From NCBI GenBank assembly GCA_014218235.1, contig CM024760.1, positions 12,566,049 to 12,630,048 on the forward strand: a stretch of DNA of 64,000 bases, in the 5' to 3' direction. Positions 1 to 11,079 of the stretch are shown one piece after another; position 1 is the stretch's first letter, and every line of letters begins with the position of its first letter. The DNA is from Colocasia esculenta. Its lineage: Eukaryota > Streptophyta > Magnoliopsida > Alismatales > Araceae. Below the pieces are notes generated by a model. It saw only the letters and a list, made by a program, of their open reading frames with translations, did not search any database and was not told the origin of the DNA. Position numbers and translations under genes: made by a program.

Positions 1-30
1 ACATTCAACAAGCTTTCATTTATAGTCAGA

Positions 31-660
31 TTGTTCAACATAAAATGCAGAGGCAAAATGAGCAAAAAATCATTTGACATGCTTTTGAAGCTGTTGAACA
101 AGGCTCTTCCAGAAGGTGATGTGTTGCCAGCTACTTACTATGAATTGAAAAAAATCATTGGTAAAGTGGGATATGACTATCAAAAATTGATGCATGTCCT
201 AATGATTGTATTTTGTACCGGAAAGAGTATGAGTCTTATGATCATTGTCCTCAATGTGGAGAATGTAGATGGATGAAAGGAACTGAAAGAAGTGGTCATA
301 ATAAGAAGATTAAGGTTGCAAAGAAAGTTCTTCGGCATTTTCCATTGATTCCAAGATTGCAGAGATTATACACTTGCAGTAATCATCTGCAACCATGTGT
401 TGGCATAGTGATGAACGCAAAGAAAGTTTTCCTGCATATGGTTATCTGTCTGGTTGGAGCACTAAAGGTCAATTAGCTTGCCCTACATGTAATGAAGATA
501 CATCATCATTATGGTTAAAAGGTAGTAAAAAATTCTGTTACACTAATCATCGTCGATGGTTAGGTGTGGGTCATAAGTTTCATTCTATGAAACGAAGGTT
601 TGATGGAAAAGAAGAAATGAGAGGCATACATTACAGTTTCCAGATTGGTTTAAGTGTAAA
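31..660 (+). pseudogene. CACTA (En/Spm) TNP2 transposase relic, N-terminal and zinc-region blocks
   Basis: Three reading frames spell blocks of the Transposase_21 (TNP2) family, which catalyses excision of CACTA elements. In order: KSFDMLLKLLNKALPEGDVL, then DACPNDCILYRKEYESYDHC, then KKVLRHFPLIPRLQRLY, then ACPTCNEDTSSLWLKG and HRRWLGVGHKF. The frame changes near 185 and near 393. At the second change the conserved WH-DER block is joined directly to FPAYGYLSGWSTKG; family members carry roughly 90 residues (including the PFGNMS-type block) between these, so there is an internal deletion as well as a frameshift. A donor (GTAAGT at 661) and an acceptor (AG ending 742) suggest an intron before the DUF4216 part. 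The catalytic core expected between this piece and DUF4216 is missing. The upstream end is cut by the window start. Not functional as written. Confidence 0.85.
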
Positions 661-742
661 GTAAGTAAACATATATAACATTTTCTTTAGTGCACATCAC
701 ATGTGTTTTACTGATAATCGACATGTAACCCTTTTTTTTTAG

Positions 743-1369
743 GTCAAATCTTTAGAAGACAATGACAGGAATGGGTTACATGCAAACATAATTGTGCTGA
801 AAGATCGACCATTGAATGTGGGGAAGAAGTTTAACATATGTTTAGTAAATGGGTTCCGTTTTCAGACTCAGCATATTGAGCTTCATAAGAAGACACAGAA
901 TAGTGGGGTTGTTATGTCTGTAAAAACTTCAAGTTTTTCCAGTGTTAAAGACAAGGCTCCTATTCGAGATGAGATGACATATTATGGTGTTCTTCAAGAA
1001 ATATTAGAGTTGAACTATTACGATCAAAGAAAGGTATTACTTTTCAAGTGTGACTGGGTTGATATTCAGCGAGGAGTAATGACAGATGAAGGTTTCACAT
1101 TGATCAACCTACACTATAAATTACGTACAAGTGAACCATATGTTTTGGCCTCTCAAGTGGAACAAGTATGGTATGTGGAGGATCCCAAAATGGAAGGATG
1201 GTCTGTTGTGAGGAAAACAAAGCCAAGAAATTACTTTGACATGCAAAATGAAGAAGTTACTGAAAATGATGCAAAAGATGTAAAGATTGATGATGATGTT
1301 GTTTTTTTTGATGACATAAACATCACATGGAAGAGAGACGACATTGATGGTGTAGAAATCCCAATCTGA
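743..1369 (+). pseudogene. DUF4216 C-terminal region of a CACTA TNP2 gene
   Basis: The open frame from the acceptor at 742 carries the DUF4216 signature seen at the C-terminus of TNP2-type CACTA transposases: KTQNSGVVMSVKTSSF, YYGVLQEILELNYY, VLLFKCDWVDIQRGV, EPYVLASQVEQVWYVEDP and the tail WKRDDIDGVEIPI. It ends at a TGA after the IPI tail, as in relatives. No internal stop is seen from about 752 to 1369 and the block is about 200 residues, the normal DUF4216 size. It lies on the same strand as and just after the TNP2 blocks, so it is the 3' exon of the same internally deleted gene. Domain assignment is firm; an active product is unlikely because the catalytic core is gone. Confidence 0.85.
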
Positions 1370-1901
1370 AGACATATGTTATTGAGCCTTCCCAAACACA
1401 TACATGCCTTCCCATTTTTTGGTCAATATTCATTGTGTTAAGCCTTACGGCTTATTTTGAAAGAAACCTCTAGTCTCTGTAACTAAACTGGTCAAAGTAA
1501 TGGTAGACAACAGAGGCACATTTCTTTTCCTTTTCTGTGGTGGTGGTGTTGGGTGGGGGATGGGATTTACAAGTGGGTTGCAGGTTGGTGGTTCTACATG
1601 TTCTTTTGTATGAGGATTATATTTTAATCCCTTAAATCTTTCTGTTATTTAGCAGAGAATACCTGCACAATCTGCAGACACTTATATGCTTCTGTCATCT
1701 GGAGTACAGTCAGGTGTACAAGGCAAGGGAAAGAGAAACAGGAAATAACATTTACATATGCAGAGAAGAATACCATCACTTCTGATGAAACAAATAATTT
1801 ATCTTCATATTGTCTTTTTTTTTCTTAGTATTATAAGAAAAGAGACTTTGTTATATTACTTGTGTTTTACCCTCTCATTCGTCAAATTCTTAATATTGCA
1901 G
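1370..1901. other. CACTA internal spacer, no gene
   Basis: This is AT-rich sequence between the two gene remnants of the CACTA element. It contains the TNP2 3' flank and probably intron or 5' UTR of the next gene (acceptor TATTGCAG ending at 1901). No other coding signal was seen. Confidence 0.5.
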
Positions 1902-3270
1902 TTTACAAGTTGCCAAGGAAGAGAGACGACATTAAAATGTAAGCCTAATGGTTAAGTGTTATTTTTCTAACTAAATATGTTAAGTGTTATTTTTTTTTGC
2001 TTGATGTTAACATGTTATTTGCAATTTGAAGGGGCCGACGGAAGAGATTTGCGGTGGTAGATTCCAAAGAAGACAGAGAAGACTCGCCAAAAAAGAAAAT
2101 AGGGCCATCATGCGACACCGACGCAAAAAAGGCAAAAAAAAAAAAAACTATGAAAGAAGTGTATGATGGGGAGCCAGAGATGCTGGACACCCTAATATTT
2201 CAAGAACATGTGGAGTGAGTATTTGTGTGTTGTAATTTTTTCTTTAATATTTTTTCCAAGGCTAGCATGTTGTGTTTTAATTACTTTTGAACTTGCAGGT
2301 ATTTGTGGGGGGGTGATTCCATCAACGCTTTTAGAGCGTTTTGAGATATTCGATAGTTTATGGTTTAACTTTTGTAGATTGACTTCTGATGGTGTGAATA
2401 GAATTAAATCAATTGTACAGAAGAATTCTTTGCTGGAGAGTCATACTCTCTACTTTCAATTTGCATATGGTATGCCTAAACCTTTTTATGTATTAAGTAT
2501 CCATCACTAATTCAGCAACAAATCATCATTGTTTAATTTTTTGTTAATTTGTAGGAATCATTGGCAGGTGTTGTCATATGTAAGCAAGAGGATAATGACA
2601 TGCCGTTCCTTATGCTCCTTGACTCCCTTCACATGGGGGAACACACTAGGATCGAAAATGAGTTGAAAAAGTAATATCTTCTAGTTTTATATATACATTT
2701 TTGAAACATATATATGTATATAAAGTATGTTTGGTATGATGGTGCAGTTTTTTAAAGATTGCATATGAAGGGAAAGGGATGACAGCACTGGCCGATGAGA
2801 TGAAAGTAATTGATCTACACGTGCCGAAGGTAATCTTTTAAATTTGAGGTGTTTGAATTGCATATGTAAGTGGAATAAAAGTATCATTAATATCTTTCAT
2901 GTTGTAGGTGCCCCAACAAAAGGGGAGCACAGAATGTGGATTTATGGTTCTTTATTTCATATTCCGTTTCATACTTGGTGCTCCTACATCCTTTGGCAGA
3001 AATGACTACCCATCTTTTGTAAGTTGAATAATGTTAATAGTTCTTTTGTCAAACTATATATGTACTTCTGTTCATTGGTTGAATATCTTCTTTTTGCAGC
3101 TGACAGCTGATTGGTTCTCAAGAGAAGAGTATGAAAAATTTAGAGAGGACCTGCAAGGGAAAATAATTCACATAGATGCTCAGTCTGCCTCCACATCTAA
3201 GAAGGTTAAGAGAGGCCCAACATTGTTAAGATCTGTACATGGATTGCAAAGTAATGAACGCATACCATTG
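1902..3270 (+). pseudogene. Ulp1-type (C48) protease part of the second CACTA gene
   Basis: Several short exons bounded by GT-AG sites encode a SUMO-protease-like domain, often carried in the second gene of plant CACTA elements. Approximate exons: 1902-1938, 2032-2214, 2300-2469, 2555-2670, 2748-2829, 2908-3018 and 3100 onwards. Visible parts are a basic/acidic N-terminus (GRRKRFAVVDSKED), the catalytic His context NHW at about 2556, LMLLDSLHMGEH with the catalytic Asp, and VPQQKGSTECGFMVLYF with the Gln and catalytic Cys. The HW sits in a different frame from the following GVVICKQEDND, and near 2310-2340 the frame of EYLWGGDS differs from the following RFEIFDSLW, so at least two frame breaks are present. 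Downstream coding runs on into Transposase_24, so this was probably one fused gene. It is inactive as written, unless unusual splicing repairs it. Confidence 0.75.
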
Positions 3271-4985
3271 AATGTTAATCAGTTGGGGCAGCCACTAGGA
3301 GAGGGGGGGGGCAGCTACTAAAACAATTTTTGGAGACTGTAGCAAGGATGGGGGATAAACTGCCGATCGATTGCATTTCTTGGAGGGTAATGCCATCATC
3401 TAACAAGGACGATGTTTGAGATTATATCCAGGTGATGTAACACATGTGTTTGTTTAATTTTCTATTCCACTTGATTACATCTAACTGTTTTTTTTTTTAA
3501 TGCAGAGAAAATTGATGTTCCCATCAGCTTGCGAGATTTTGTAATGAGGATCTAGATCAGAAATGGAGGTCTTGGAAGTATGACTTGAGGACAAAGTTCT
3601 TCACGCCATATCAAAAAGCGCAACAACAATTTGCATGTTCAGACAGAAGAGTGGTTGAAGATCAATGGAAAAAACTTGTTCAAATAATGTCTTCGGAGGA
3701 ATTCAAGGTAATTGGAATTGGATTACAATTAGTCTAAATATAGTGATACAAAATAATTATTCTAATAGTTATCATTTTGATTTATAGAAACGTAGTGAAA
3801 CAAACAAGCAAAATAAGTCCAAACACATATTTTTTCACTGCGCTGGTAGTAAAAGTTTTGCTGACATATACCACGATGAGGTAACATATATATTGTCTTA
3901 TATGCATCTCAGTTGATCAATTCAAAATAATTATGTTTATTTCTAAGTTATCTTCTGTACAATGTTGTAGTTTCTAAAAACCGGGGCCACTCTTGATCGT
4001 GGGGACTTATTCATAAGGACCCGTATGAAGAAAGCTGGCGGTCCAGTTAATGACGAGAGTGCTGCAATGATTGTATAATGAATTAGCTTTGTTAATTGTC
4101 TAATGTTTAACATTATTCTCATTATGCATGGAAGCTCTTTGTTGACATAATTCTATTTACGATAGTGCTGCAAATTCATATTTTTTCATTCAAATTGTAG
4201 GATCAAATTCGAGACATTAAGCTGACACAGCAATCAACTACATCAAGCTCAATTTCAAGCGTGGGGGACACTTATGAGCAAGTTATGGGACGGGACAGAA
4301 CTGGAAGAATCCGTGGCATAGGCACGGGCCCTACACCAAAGAGCTTGTGGGGTTCAAGAAGTGAACAAAAGCTGCGACAGGACAATGAAAGCCTAAAAGA
4401 AAAAATTGAAGCTCTCGAAGAAAGAATGAAAAAAATTGAGTCTCGTGGCAATAATGAGGTAATTAGTTTCTGTTGACATACTTCATTATTAACATTGCTT
4501 AATGTTGACAATCTACATTTACTTGTGCAGAGTTCTACAAGTGTTTGTCATGCTCAAAAGAAAAAGGTAAATGAAATCTAACCGTGTTATATGTTGGAAT
4601 GCATGTATATCTGACATCCATATTCAAAATTTTTAACAGGATTCATTTGCGGGGAGGAGGGTGAGGATCCTAAACTTCTCTGGAGAAGTAGTTGCCAGCG
4701 GCATTCTTATCTCTGATGATAATGATAATGTGGTCATGGGGAAGAAGTTAGGTGGTGAGTACTATGAGGTTTCTATACTCATAGCCCATGACCCAACTGC
4801 ATCTTTATTTATGAAAGATGCAGATAGAAAAAATATGAACGATGCTGTTGGGAGTCACATAATATGGTTCAGAGAATATGTAAGTTTATTTACATTTATC
4901 TCATTCTTATTTATATGTTTTTAATTGTCAACTCTGATGTTAGTTACATTTTTACATGTAACAGGTTGAGCTTGAGGATGATTGA
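3271..4985 (+). pseudogene. CACTA TNP1-type protein (Transposase_24 plus Transposase_23 domains)
   Basis: Exons 3271-3431, 3506-3707, 3788-3880, 3971-4072, 4201-4458, 4531-4566, 4640-4879 and 4965-4985 have good splice signals. They spell KIDVPISLRDF, QKWRSWKYDLRTKFF, HCAGSKSFADIYHDE, TRMKKAGGPVNDESAA and YEQVMGRDRTGRIRGIGTG (Transposase_24), then a charged coiled coil (LRQDNESLKEKIEALEERMK), then RRVRILNFSGEVVASG to NDAVGSHIIWF (Transposase_23), ending VELEDD-stop. In En/Spm the second protein binds subterminal repeats and assists TNP2. Breaks: an eight-G run at about 3304-3311 shifts the frame, a TGA replaces Trp at about 3415, and one base is lost at about 3542 between RDF and CNEDL. Conserved domain order makes the family call firm. 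Two of the three breaks sit in homopolymers, so some could be sequencing errors. Confidence 0.8.
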
Positions 4986-5028
4986 TCTTCACCTCCACCC
5001 TCTTTGGTAAGTTGCATCTGAGATTTTA

Positions 5029-5064
5029 CTGTCTTTCACCCATTCTAGGTTGGGTGAAAGACAG
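5029..5064. repeat. Perfect 14-bp inverted repeat (hairpin)
   Basis: CTGTCTTTCACCCA (5029-5042) and its exact reverse complement (5051-5064) flank an 8-nt loop, 44 bp after the CACTA gene ends. A similar block (GACAGTGTTATGTGTG, ending ACTTGTA) recurs about 70 bp further on. Possible subterminal repeat of the CACTA element; function unproven. Confidence 0.6.
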
Positions 5065-5638
5065 TGTTATGTGTGGTTACATAAACTTGTAGATTTCTGC
5101 ATCTCCATTTTGAGCTGGAACTCTATGTAGACAGTGTTATGTGTGATTACAAAACTTGTAAGTTTTTTTTATCACAAAGATCAACCATTATTAACATGGG
5201 TTTTATGTGAGAGTTTTTCAGTCACCTGAGGCAGCTGATACTTTGGGTTTTATGGTATACCCAAGTCCAACCTCAAATGGTATACCCACTGGCTTACAGT
5301 TAAAGTAGGGATTGGAAAGTAGATATTGGAAGAAAATTAGTAAGTACAAATGTATGAAGGCCATGATTCTACACGAATATGAGCCTTTCCACTTTGTAAA
5401 ACAAAATCAACAAGATAAAACATGCATAATCACTAAAATACATTATTTAATCCTATAATTCTACTTCCTTATGTAATTATCCACCCCCAAGACACAGTTC
5501 CAAAAAAATAGTATTTAGAGGGAACATGAGCTCATCAAGTATCATTAATTCTTCATGCTACTTTTAAAACTTCATACTATCAAGTCCTATGTTGATCAAT
5601 GCCAAATGCACAATTATGAACTTGATCCTGAAAAGAAA
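5065..5638. other. AT-rich spacer, probable CACTA 3' subterminal DNA
   Basis: No coding sequence is recognised. The stretch holds a duplicated 30-bp motif (about 5060-5095 and 5130-5163) ending ACTTGTA(G/A), in keeping with subterminal repeats, then plain AT-rich DNA. Confidence 0.35.
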
Positions 5639-5905
5639 TTAAACACTAGCACATGAATAACATGTCAAAGATTGGCCGGAGTGAATACAATCAAATGCAC
5701 ATGTGGAAACAAAAGTGCTGGCTGAGATCCAGTATGTCCCTGCATATGTCACTTTCCTCATGAATAGCAGTAGCTGGAGGAAGTCCTCTTTATCCTGGAA
5801 CCGCAGCAGTAGGTGCTTTGCATCCATCGCACTGATCATGAAGTCCAGTTTGAAGTGAAACCGCTGGGTGAGGTGGGATCTGATCTCATCAGTGGAAGAA
5901 CACGA
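5639..5905 (-). pseudogene. DUF4283-like fragment (LINE-associated ORF)
   Basis: Read on the minus strand, an open frame without a clear start gives DEIRSHLTQRFHFKLDF, ISAMDAKHLLLRFQDKEDFL and RKVTYAGTYWIS. The pattern of a short helix region followed by (D)xKHLLLRF...EDF...W resembles the DUF4283 domain found in ORF1 of plant LINEs and in related dispersed proteins. Only about 80 residues remain, no zinc knuckle follows, and the reading stops at 5639. It is therefore a fragment at best. The call rests on a short motif and could be coincidental; a profile search of this translated stretch would decide. Confidence 0.35.
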
Positions 5906-6990
5906 GCTAGAGAGGTCCGGGCTCAGTTTTGGGTGGGCTTTTCTTCTTTTTCCTTTAGCATGAGCTTGGCAGATGATGAAACAGAGTGACAGGAAGAGGA
6001 GATCATACTTTGATCTTGTGTAGTGTTAGACATAGGTGGCTATGTTACCATGTGACAATTGTGACATCTAGCATACCAGAGGAGATCATTGGCAATAAAG
6101 CTTCATTGTCATCCTTCGCCAAGCAATCAACTAAGGACTTCGAGCTTCATATTTGATCTTTCTGAGTCCTACTTAGATTTGAGCATCTTGTTGCCATCTT
6201 TAGCTTTTAAGACTACTTTTCTTGGTGTTAATTGTTTGTGAAGTGTGGGTTTGCATGCCAATATTTTTTTATCTTATATAGGAAAGACCTAATAGCTGAG
6301 AGCTTTAGGTGAGTGTAGGCAAGATCTGAGTGTGGTTACACCAAGTGGTTGGCCTCCTTAGAAAGGGGAGACTATGGTGGGGATTGTGCACCAAGTGATT
6401 GTAGTCTTTTGACTTTTCAATGAAATCTTGATGTTGTTGCCTTAGAGACTGAATATAAGAGGTTGACATGGTTCAACTCTGAATTAGAAATTGTTGTGTG
6501 CATGTGTAATTGTTTATCTTGCATGCCTTTCGATTAACATATATTAACTCTGTTAAAGATGTATTTACCCCCTCTGAATTTCCAGAGCATGGGCAACACA
6601 TTTTTCATGGACACATGTAAGGAAAGAGGATAATCTAAAAAATTATAACTTATGTAACTGATAATTTATAAAATTTATTCATATTAAGTATTTCAAAATA
6701 CATAGCATAATGATAAAAAACAAATAACCTGAAAGCAGACAAAATTTACTCCAAACCTCGAAAAGGTTCAGAAAAAACGAAGAAGCCGAACAATATGTTA
6801 TGGTTTTAGGAGATGATTATATTTGAACAGAAATATATCAGTAATATCCATGTAAAATTATCAGATTTGGAATTCTGATATAAAATAACCTCTAAAAAGA
6901 AATTGTTATCCCACGGTTGCTTCCCAGAAAAATTTGAAAAGCCAATGCTCCTCTACTTATAAAAAAATTGCGGATTTGGCGTTGTGATTT
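5906..6990. other. Intergenic DNA, no gene recognised
   Basis: No open frame with recognisable content was found. The string GTAGTG at 6020-6025, preceded by TGATCTT, would read as a CACTA terminus on the minus strand (CACTACACAAGATCA) and is a weak candidate for the right end of the CACTA element. The rest is AT-rich sequence of unknown nature. Confidence 0.3.
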
Positions 6991-7320
6991 CTAACGTTCC
7001 ACTTCCGTTGGAGTTTGGTTTTGACTTTTTTTAATTTCTAAAAATCACATCATTTTTAACATCCCTCCCTTTTTAGTCCCCCTTTTAGAAGGTTACTGAC
7101 TCTGAAAAAATCAAATCAGGTGTCTCCCTCGGCGGAAACAGCAGAACCCGGTATTCAAATTTCTCGGATCTTTAGGTTGTAGTCACATTTGAATAGAAAC
7201 TTTAGTTCCTTTAAATCATACTACAAAAAATACTTCCAAGTTTGAGTTTTCTAATTTTGATTTCTCTGTGTTTAGCCGTTGGACATTGGCTTCTCCTCCT
7301 ATAAAAACCCAACGGTCGGC
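6991..7320 (+). promoter_or_regulatory. Candidate promoter: TATA box with three MSA-like MYB3R motifs
   Basis: A TATA box (TATAAAAA, 7300-7307) lies upstream of a CT-rich leader. Three copies of the AACGG core are nearby: CCGTTGGA at 7005-7012 (minus orientation), CCGTTGG at 7276-7282 (minus) and CCCAACGGTC at 7308-7317 (plus). Two flank the TATA box as an inverted pair. The mitosis-specific activator element (YCYAACGGYYA), bound by three-repeat MYB proteins in G2/M-phase plant genes, has this core. The last copy matches ten of eleven positions. Function is inferred from motifs only. Confidence 0.45.
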
Positions 7321-7329
7321 GCAGGCTGG

Positions 7330-7620
7330 GAGGTGTGAAAGGAACTTTTTAAACGCATACAGCGAGGAAAACAGGCCGCTCCCTGCTCATTCCCATCTCC
7401 ACTTCCTTCCTCTTCTTCTTTCTCTCCCTTCGTATTTTCTTGATCTCTGTTCTGTTGCATTCCTCCTCAGTAGTTCCTTCTCGCCAGATCTGCAGTCGGC
7501 ATTTCTCCCTCTGCTTGCGTTCTCCCTTGGTGAAGCGGGGGCCGGTTGGACATCCATGGATGCGGCATTTGGCTGGAACTACCGGAGGGTGAGAGGCCAA
7601 GCACCGGGAAGCGGACATCC
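7330..7620 (+). other. Candidate 5' leader and first exon of an unidentified transcript
   Basis: Downstream of the TATA box comes a leader with a long CT-rich run (about 7385-7440), typical of plant 5' UTRs, then an ATG at 7555. The ATG opens MDAAFGWNYRRVRGQ and the frame runs to a CAG-GT donor-like site at 7627. No downstream exon joins it in a recognisable protein frame, so this may be a non-coding transcript, a truncated gene, or a gene whose body is lost. I do not recognise the peptide. Confidence 0.3.
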
Positions 7621-7940
7621 GGATGCAGGTTTGGTCATCCCTTCTCTCAGATCTGAACTTGGTTGCGCCGTGGCTTTTAGGGCTCTGGATGTTTGTTTGT
7701 CTCGGTTTAGGATCTTTCTCTACGGGTTTAGATTTCCTATACTCTGGCTTAGATTTTGGGAATTTTTGTTTCCCTGGAAGCGGACATCCGGATGCAGGTG
7801 TGGTCATCCCTTCTCTCGGATCTAAACTCGGTTGCGCCGTGGCTTTTAGAGTTCTGGATGTTTGTTTGTCTCGGTTTAGGATCTTTCTCTACGGGCTAGA
7901 GTTCCTATACTCTGGCTTAGATTTTGGGAATTTTTGTTTC
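7607..7940 (+). repeat. Two-copy tandem duplication, 169-bp period
   Basis: The segment at 7607-7775 is repeated at 7776-7940 with few differences. Each copy starts GGAAGCGGACATCCGGATGC, followed at once by AG-GT, and ends with ATTTTGGGAATTTTTGTTT. The duplication therefore copies an exon end, its splice donor and about 150 bp of T-rich intron-like sequence. Confidence 0.9.
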
Positions 7941-10395
7941 ACGCATGTGCTTTCATTTGTCTCGGGTTGGGATATGTTTTGGAGCGTCTCATTTGGTGCA
8001 TTTGGCATAAATTTTTAAAATTTTCTGGACGATAATTTGCTTGAATCAGGTGGTTTGGAAGAACGTTTTCTTGTAGCTGGTTCTTCGTTTGCATTCCTGA
8101 ATATAAATTTCTTCTGTATGTATTCTTTCGTCTATTCTGAATTGTTTTGTGGCCCCTGCTCTTTTTCTTGCTTGCTCCCTTTCTAATTTGTTAAAGTCAG
8201 CGAAAATTCCTGCCCTCGTACAACTCATTCTGTTCACTTTTTTTATTCTTTTAGAAGGGCAATATTTTGATATTTCTTCTTTTTTCTTAACTGGAACGGT
8301 GATTAATTTATCTTTCCTAGTGTCTTCCGAGTTCCATGTTTAGCGTCTGGACATGTAGGTTTTATGAAAGTCCAAGACCATGACGAACTTTCTTTCCGTC
8401 TGCATGTTTTGTGGAATTGAAGACCCAGACGAAGCCTAGGAACTCGAAAGATGGACCAAGTCCAACGACTTGAAGCCAAGTTTTGCGCAGCTTAGTAAAA
8501 GAGGTGGGTTTTACCTTGATAAGCACTTTTGACCAAGTTCTTAATTAAAATCTTGTAAAGCTGTGTTTTTCTAATGGTGTTCTAATGTTTGCTCTTCAAG
8601 GATTTCCTGTTATCTTTATTAAATCTGTGATGCTTCTCATATAATCTTCTTCTATGTCCTACTTCATATAATCTTCACAACTGTGTTTCTGCACTCTCTG
8701 TCCTTCCACAAGCATTTGATTTCATAAATCATGTTTCACTGTCACCAGCTTTCATTATTTCCGAGCCTGTTTCACTGCTCTTGGCCTCTTGCCATAATAG
8801 TGTTGGCTCTTTGTTCTCCAGTTCCTTGGCTTCACTGGATTTCCTTGTCTTCTTGACTAAGCTCCATTCCTCTTTGCTCATCGCTCTCTTCTCTCACAAC
8901 ACTCTAGCAGCCATCCACGACTTATTTTTTATGGGTCACCTTGGTCTTCTTCTACTTCACTGTGTACATTAGATTTATGTCTCTTCCGCGTGCTTTACCT
9001 CTGTGTTGTCATTACAAGTTGCTAGTTCTCATCCAATGCTGCCAAACATATACTAGTTTGTTCTTCAATTGTTTGCTTTATTATTTAAAGTGCACTATCT
9101 AGGAGGACAAGCCTTACCTATTTTGCTAATTCTATTCCTGCCACTCTTTTAGTCATAGATTCCACATATTTTGGAAACATTATATTTGTGCATTCTACAA
9201 CAGTTTTTTTTATATATATTCAACCTTATTTTTTTTAAAGAAATCGTTAAAATTATTGTGATCTCATTTTTAATCATTTTTACCCCCCCTCTTCATGTGC
9301 TCTGTGAAGATATGTTTTTCTCCCCTGCACTCTTCCCCATTGATCTCCCTCTCTGCGTCACCCCCTCAATTGTGGCAACAAAAGGGATCGATTCAGTGCC
9401 CCCTGTTGGCCATTCTTCTCCTGTGTACATGCACATACACCCTATCTCCCTTAGTTCATATCCCCCTCGCCATCTCTGTTTATTGAATTTGCCACCTAGG
9501 CAACTAAGAGATTAGGTCCTCAGGACTCTAAAATTGCCTGGGTTGTTTTGGCTCCTTGACAAGTTTGCTAGTTGTAGTGTAATTAGGTACTGGCTAGATG
9601 AGAGGGTAATCACATTTGTCTTTGTTTAAAGATTTGAGAGGTTTGAAGATTTGTTGTGACTTTTACCATAAAAGTATCTAGGACTGTATTGGAAGGGAAG
9701 ACAAGTATTCTAGAAGATATGGTTATGCTTAGAGAATGATTCTTCAAGAAGTGGGGAGTTTCATAACTTTGTTATGGCATTCTCTTTGTTACAGCTAGTT
9801 GGACACTTTATGGTACTAAACTGCATTTGTCTATGTGGCGCTGGTCATGACAAATAATGTATGAAATGCCTAAAGAACGGAATACTGATTGGTGGATAAG
9901 CTATTTGTGGTCCAATGAGCAAAGCTGTAAGGAGATATGGTACATATGAAGAAAGTTCTAGTAATTAATGCTAAAGGAGATTCATGCAATAATGTTAGTA
10001 TGTGTTTATGTGATTTTCCTATGTAGTAGCCATATATATAATATTGATCATATGTTAAAAAAATATAACATTCATCATTGCAGGCCTAGCATGGTGTGTT
10101 GGAAAATATCATAGTAGGGTAGCATGATGTGTGTAACTAAAAGAATAGCATAGCTTTTTTTGTGTATGTTCATAGTTGTTAAGGGCCTATGGCATTGAGC
10201 TGCCTTTCTAGATCTAGTGAGGCTATTGACGTAGATAAAGAAGATATTCGTGTCGTTTGGGTTGGTCGCGATTTATATTGTTGCGACAGAACCATGGATT
10301 TTAAGGCACAATCTTTTGATATTTGAGAATATAATTATGTAGACTTGAGATTTGGCCAAATTGAGGATAATGATCATATTTTATTGATGAATAAT
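7941..10395. other. T-rich intron-like and intergenic DNA, no gene recognised
   Basis: The first 500 bp are T-rich, like a plant intron, and follow the candidate first exon. The rest is AT-rich. Small open frames occur (for example 8781-8972 and 9171-9515) but none resembles a known protein and their composition is that of the surrounding DNA. No tRNA, TIR or LTR ends were seen. Confidence 0.4.
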
Positions 10396-11079
10396 TCAAT
10401 TGCGCTTACAAATAGCCATTTTTGGCTGGACTTTCCTAAGCTTACATAAGTCTTTCAATAGTCGCTCTCCTCCTCGACGTTTACGACTAGTCACTTGTAA
10501 TGGTGTCCACCTCCTCCCCGTCGCTATTGGTTCCAAGCTCCCTTTGTTTGATCGACGAGAGATGAGACGACCCTTCGAATGTGCGCCTAGGTTGTCCGAG
10601 CTGGGAAAGGCAGCGGTGTGTATTGTGGAGAACGAATTCGATTGCCCCAATGAGCCGAAGTTCCACACTGGGTGCTAGCGTACGAATCTTTGGTTAGAAG
10701 TGGTCTTGGCGTGCATGTGAACATGTTTTGGGCCATATTTTGGAGATGGAAACGCCAATCCACAATTGTCTTGAGCTGAGGCACGCGATTATAAACTCGC
10801 CCTTCTAAGCCGATGAGCGTACTCATGTAGGGGTGTATAACGGTGTGTATTGTGGAGAAAGGCAGCGGTGTGTATTGTGGAGAACGAATTCGATTGCCCC
10901 AATGAGCCGAAGTTCCACACTGGGTGCTAGCGTACGAATCTTTGGTTAGAAGTGGTCTTGGCGTGCATGTGAACATGTTTTGGGCCATATTTTGGAGATG
11001 GAAATGCCAATCCACAATTGTCTTGAGCTGAGGCACGCGATTATAAACTCGCCCTTCTAAGCCGATGAGCGTACTCATG
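10396..11079 (-). pseudogene. Unidentified minus-strand ORF, downstream half, partly duplicated
   Basis: Minus-strand reading from the hAT element's outer edge gives STLIGLEGRVYNRVPQLKTI, VDWRFHLQNMAQNMF and SAHWGNRIRSPQYTPL, and further on the basic stretch LQVTSRKRRGGERLLKDL. With the hAT insertion and one TSD copy removed, this frame is continuous with the minus ORF beyond 11568, so the two halves were one ORF. A 252-bp tandem duplication repeats most of it. I do not recognise a family for this half. The clean frame across the empty site argues that it was once coding. Confidence 0.4.

Noticed and set aside
7268..8018. Open frames of 131-185 residues through the 169-bp duplication
   Set aside because: They run through a TATA box, a CT-rich leader and T-rich intron-like DNA. 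The repeated peptide only reflects the duplication.
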